Assembly (NCBI RefSeq): GCF_007677875.1 | Contig: NZ_VEDO01000003.1 | Location: forward strand, 310,001 to 374,000 | Length of the DNA stretch: 64,000 bases | Direction: 5' to 3' | Origin: Variovorax boronicumulans | Lineage (GTDB): Bacteria > Pseudomonadota > Gammaproteobacteria > Burkholderiales > Burkholderiaceae_C | In this document: positions 62,995-64,000 of the stretch, one piece after another | How positions within the stretch are numbered: the stretch's first letter is position 1 | Layout of the letters: each line of letters starts with the position of its first letter | Position numbers and translations under genes: made by a program | Notes under the pieces: generated by a model | Seen by the model: the letters and a program-made list of their open reading frames with translations, nothing else | Databases searched by the model: none | What the model was told of the DNA's origin: nothing

Positions 62995-63083
62995 GACAAG
63001 GCCCCCGCGCTCGGCACTGCGTGTCCTCGCTGCCCCCCGAGGGGGCGCTTCGCTTGCTTGGGGCGGCCCGGCGCGGCGCTCAT
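62991..63083 (-). CDS. 30-residue linker ORF between mrpF and mrpG, with GC-rich hairpin
   Basis: Reads MSAAPGRPKQAKRPLGGQR then GHAVPSAGALS. Its ATG overlaps the mrpF stop (ATGA) and its stop overlaps the mrpG start (ATGA), so the exact coupling pattern of the operon is kept across 85 added bases. The DNA carries a perfect GCCCCC/GGGGGC hairpin at 63032-63046. Similar sequences occur, as far as I recall, as dispersed intergenic repeats in Comamonadaceae. A mobile repeat that keeps the reading frame open is likely; a functional peptide is unproven. Confidence 0.5.
   Translation of the reverse strand: MSAAPGRPKQAKRPLGGQRGHAVPSAGALS
63032..63046. repeat. GC-rich hairpin within the mrpF-mrpG linker
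   Basis: GCCCCC (63032-63037), loop CGA, GGGGGC (63041-63046). It lies in a stretch (about 63011-63080) that looks like a dispersed repeat of Comamonadaceae intergenic regions. The hairpin may stabilise or attenuate the mrp mRNA. Confidence 0.5.
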
Positions 63084-63358
63084 TCGATGACCTCCCCGCG
63101 CAACAGGAACTTGGCCAGCACCGTGGAGCCGACGAAGCCGAACAGCGCGATCAACATGGCTGCCTCGAAGTAGACGTTGCTGGTGTAGGTGATGCCCAGC
63201 ACCAGCATGGTCAGCATGCCGTTGATGTACAGGCAGTCCAGCGCCATCACGCGGTCCTGTGCGGCCGGGCCGACCAGCAGCCGGAACAGCGCGCACAGCA
63301 TGGCCACGGCCAGCAGGAACAGGGCGGTCTTGAGGCCCCAGAACAGGATGGGGGTCAT
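63080..63358 (-). CDS. mrpF: Mrp/Pha cation antiporter subunit F
   Basis: 92 residues with three membrane helices. VGPAAQDRVMALDCLYINGMLTMLVLGI and ALFGFVGSTVLAKFLLRGEVIE are the conserved MrpF pattern. The start overlaps the mrpE stop by 4 bases. Confidence 0.94.
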   Translation of the reverse strand: MTPILFWGLKTALFLLAVAMLCALFRLLVGPAAQDRVMALDCLYINGMLTMLVLGITYTSNVYFEAAMLIALFGFVGSTVLAKFLLRGEVIE

Positions 63359-63861
63359 GGTGAGGTCCCTTCCGGTTGAAAGATTTCCAGCAGCGGACGC
63401 TCGTAGCGCAGCTTGAGGCGGGCGATGAAGTCGTCTTCGTCCACAAGGTCGAACACGTGGATCAGGAGCTTGCTGCGGTCCAGCGAGAGCTCGCCCCAGG
63501 CCGTGCCCGGCGTCAGGCACATGATCATGGCCAGCACGGCCAGGCCGTTGGGGTCGCGCAGCTCCAGCGGAACGACGACGAAATAGCTGCTCAGCCGCAC
63601 GTTGCGCCGCGTGAGCACGAGCCAGGCCACGTTCTTGGCCGAGACCAGCATGTCAGCGATGGCTGCGAACGCCAGCTGCAGCGCGACGCGCGGCTTGCGC
63701 ATGCGCACGGTGGCCGGGCGCAGGCTTTGCGTGATCAAGGGCACGACCAGCCCGAGCAGGGCGGCCGAAAGCAGCGTGGTCGCATCGACCGTCTGGTGCA
63801 GCAGCAGCCAGACCACGAACAGCGTGGCCGACAGCGGGGGCGACGGCAGCAGGCGCTTCAT
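63355..63861 (-). CDS. mrpE: Mrp/Pha cation antiporter subunit E
   Basis: 168 residues. Two N-terminal membrane helices (LFVVWLLLHQTVDATTLLSAALLGLVVPL) and a conserved cytoplasmic domain (MCLTPGTAWGELSLDRSKLLIHVFDL) identify MrpE. It overlaps both neighbours by 4 bases. Confidence 0.94.
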   Translation of the reverse strand: MKRLLPSPPLSATLFVVWLLLHQTVDATTLLSAALLGLVVPLITQSLRPATVRMRKPRVALQLAFAAIADMLVSAKNVAWLVLTRRNVRLSSYFVVVPLELRDPNGLAVLAMIMCLTPGTAWGELSLDRSKLLIHVFDLVDEDDFIARLKLRYERPLLEIFQPEGTSP

Positions 63862-64000
63862 GGCGTCTTCTCCTTGAACGGCGGCGCCGGCACGGGGCTG
63901 GCGGCCATCACGGCCTGGCGGTAATGCTGGCCCGCATGCAGCACCTCTGCCGTTGCCTGGGCATGCTGCATGACCGGGCCGGCGCCGATGGTCAGGCCGA
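63858..64000 (-). CDS. mrpD: Mrp/Pha cation antiporter subunit D, C-terminal end (cut by window edge)
   Basis: The last 47 residues of a protein, ending AVMAASPVPAPPFKEKTP, overlapping the mrpE start by 4 bases (ATGA). MVMQHAQATAEVLHAGQHYRQAVM-like spacing matches MrpD tails. Identity rests mainly on its place in a D-E-F-G operon. Confidence 0.75.
   Translation of the reverse strand, partial: GLTIGAGPVMQHAQATAEVLHAGQHYRQAVMAASPVPAPPFKEKTP

Overview
The window is high-GC, densely packed bacterial chromosome. The gene families suggest a betaproteobacterium of the Burkholderiales, most likely Comamonadaceae. The pointers are several Bug/TctC-type binding proteins without membrane partners, an aat-bpt pair, TAGAAT-like -10 boxes, a DTW-domain protein, a TgpA/DUF58/MoxR operon and an MXKDX pentapeptide-repeat protein. 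I see no rRNA, tRNA, CRISPR array, insertion sequence, attachment site or replication origin. Base composition looks even, with no obvious foreign island. The taxonomic call is inference from gene content.

Layout. 1-8165: bpt (cut by the window edge) and aat, a GAF/HD-GYP phosphodiesterase, argA and hrpA. 8253-13850: a sigma-54-type two-component system, an anion permease, and two genes built from four copies of one small domain, preceded by palindromes and a sigma-54-like promoter. 13859-15118: an MFS transporter. 15161-21810: a periplasmic methionine-sulfoxide repair cluster (cytochrome b, molybdopterin oxidoreductase, Met-rich repeat protein, CcdA-thioredoxin fusion, MsrA, MsrB) divergent from an OmpR/EnvZ-type pair. 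21829-24095: an exported peroxiredoxin and a phospholipase D-like lipoprotein. 24149-33545: a LysR regulator and a catabolic operon with four Bug binding proteins, two amidohydrolases, an RraA/HMG-type aldolase, a 2-hydroxyacid dehydrogenase and an SMP-30 lactonase. 33559-34998: a hypothetical gene and tapT. 35230-39906: a Rieske oxygenase with a NitT/TauT-type ABC importer. 39916-44439: a BMP-type ABC importer running the other way. 44722-46750: an MFS transporter and a DUF4760 gene that begins inside a leader ORF and carries an intrinsic terminator in its 5' coding end. 46747-52726: mltB, tgpA, DUF58, moxR and a divergent histone-deacetylase-family gene. 52816-54107: a ParA-like ATPase coupled to a lone ABC ATPase. 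54109-59966: a short-chain dehydrogenase, etfBA, an acyl-CoA dehydrogenase and a nitronate monooxygenase. 59980-64000: an acyltransferase, a GST, trhO and the distal part of a Mrp/Pha antiporter operon (D-E-F-G) with a 30-codon linker ORF between F and G.

How genes work together. The strongest functional unit is 15161-21810. Electrons could enter the periplasm through the cytochrome b and the CcdA-thioredoxin protein, reaching the molybdoenzyme and MsrA/MsrB. The Met-rich repeat protein would then be a sacrificial oxidant sink recycled by them. The catabolic island at 24149-33545 looks like uptake and breakdown of a lactone or carboxylate that ends in an aldol cleavage. Both ABC clusters and the Mrp operon use 1-7 base start/stop overlaps, implying translational coupling.
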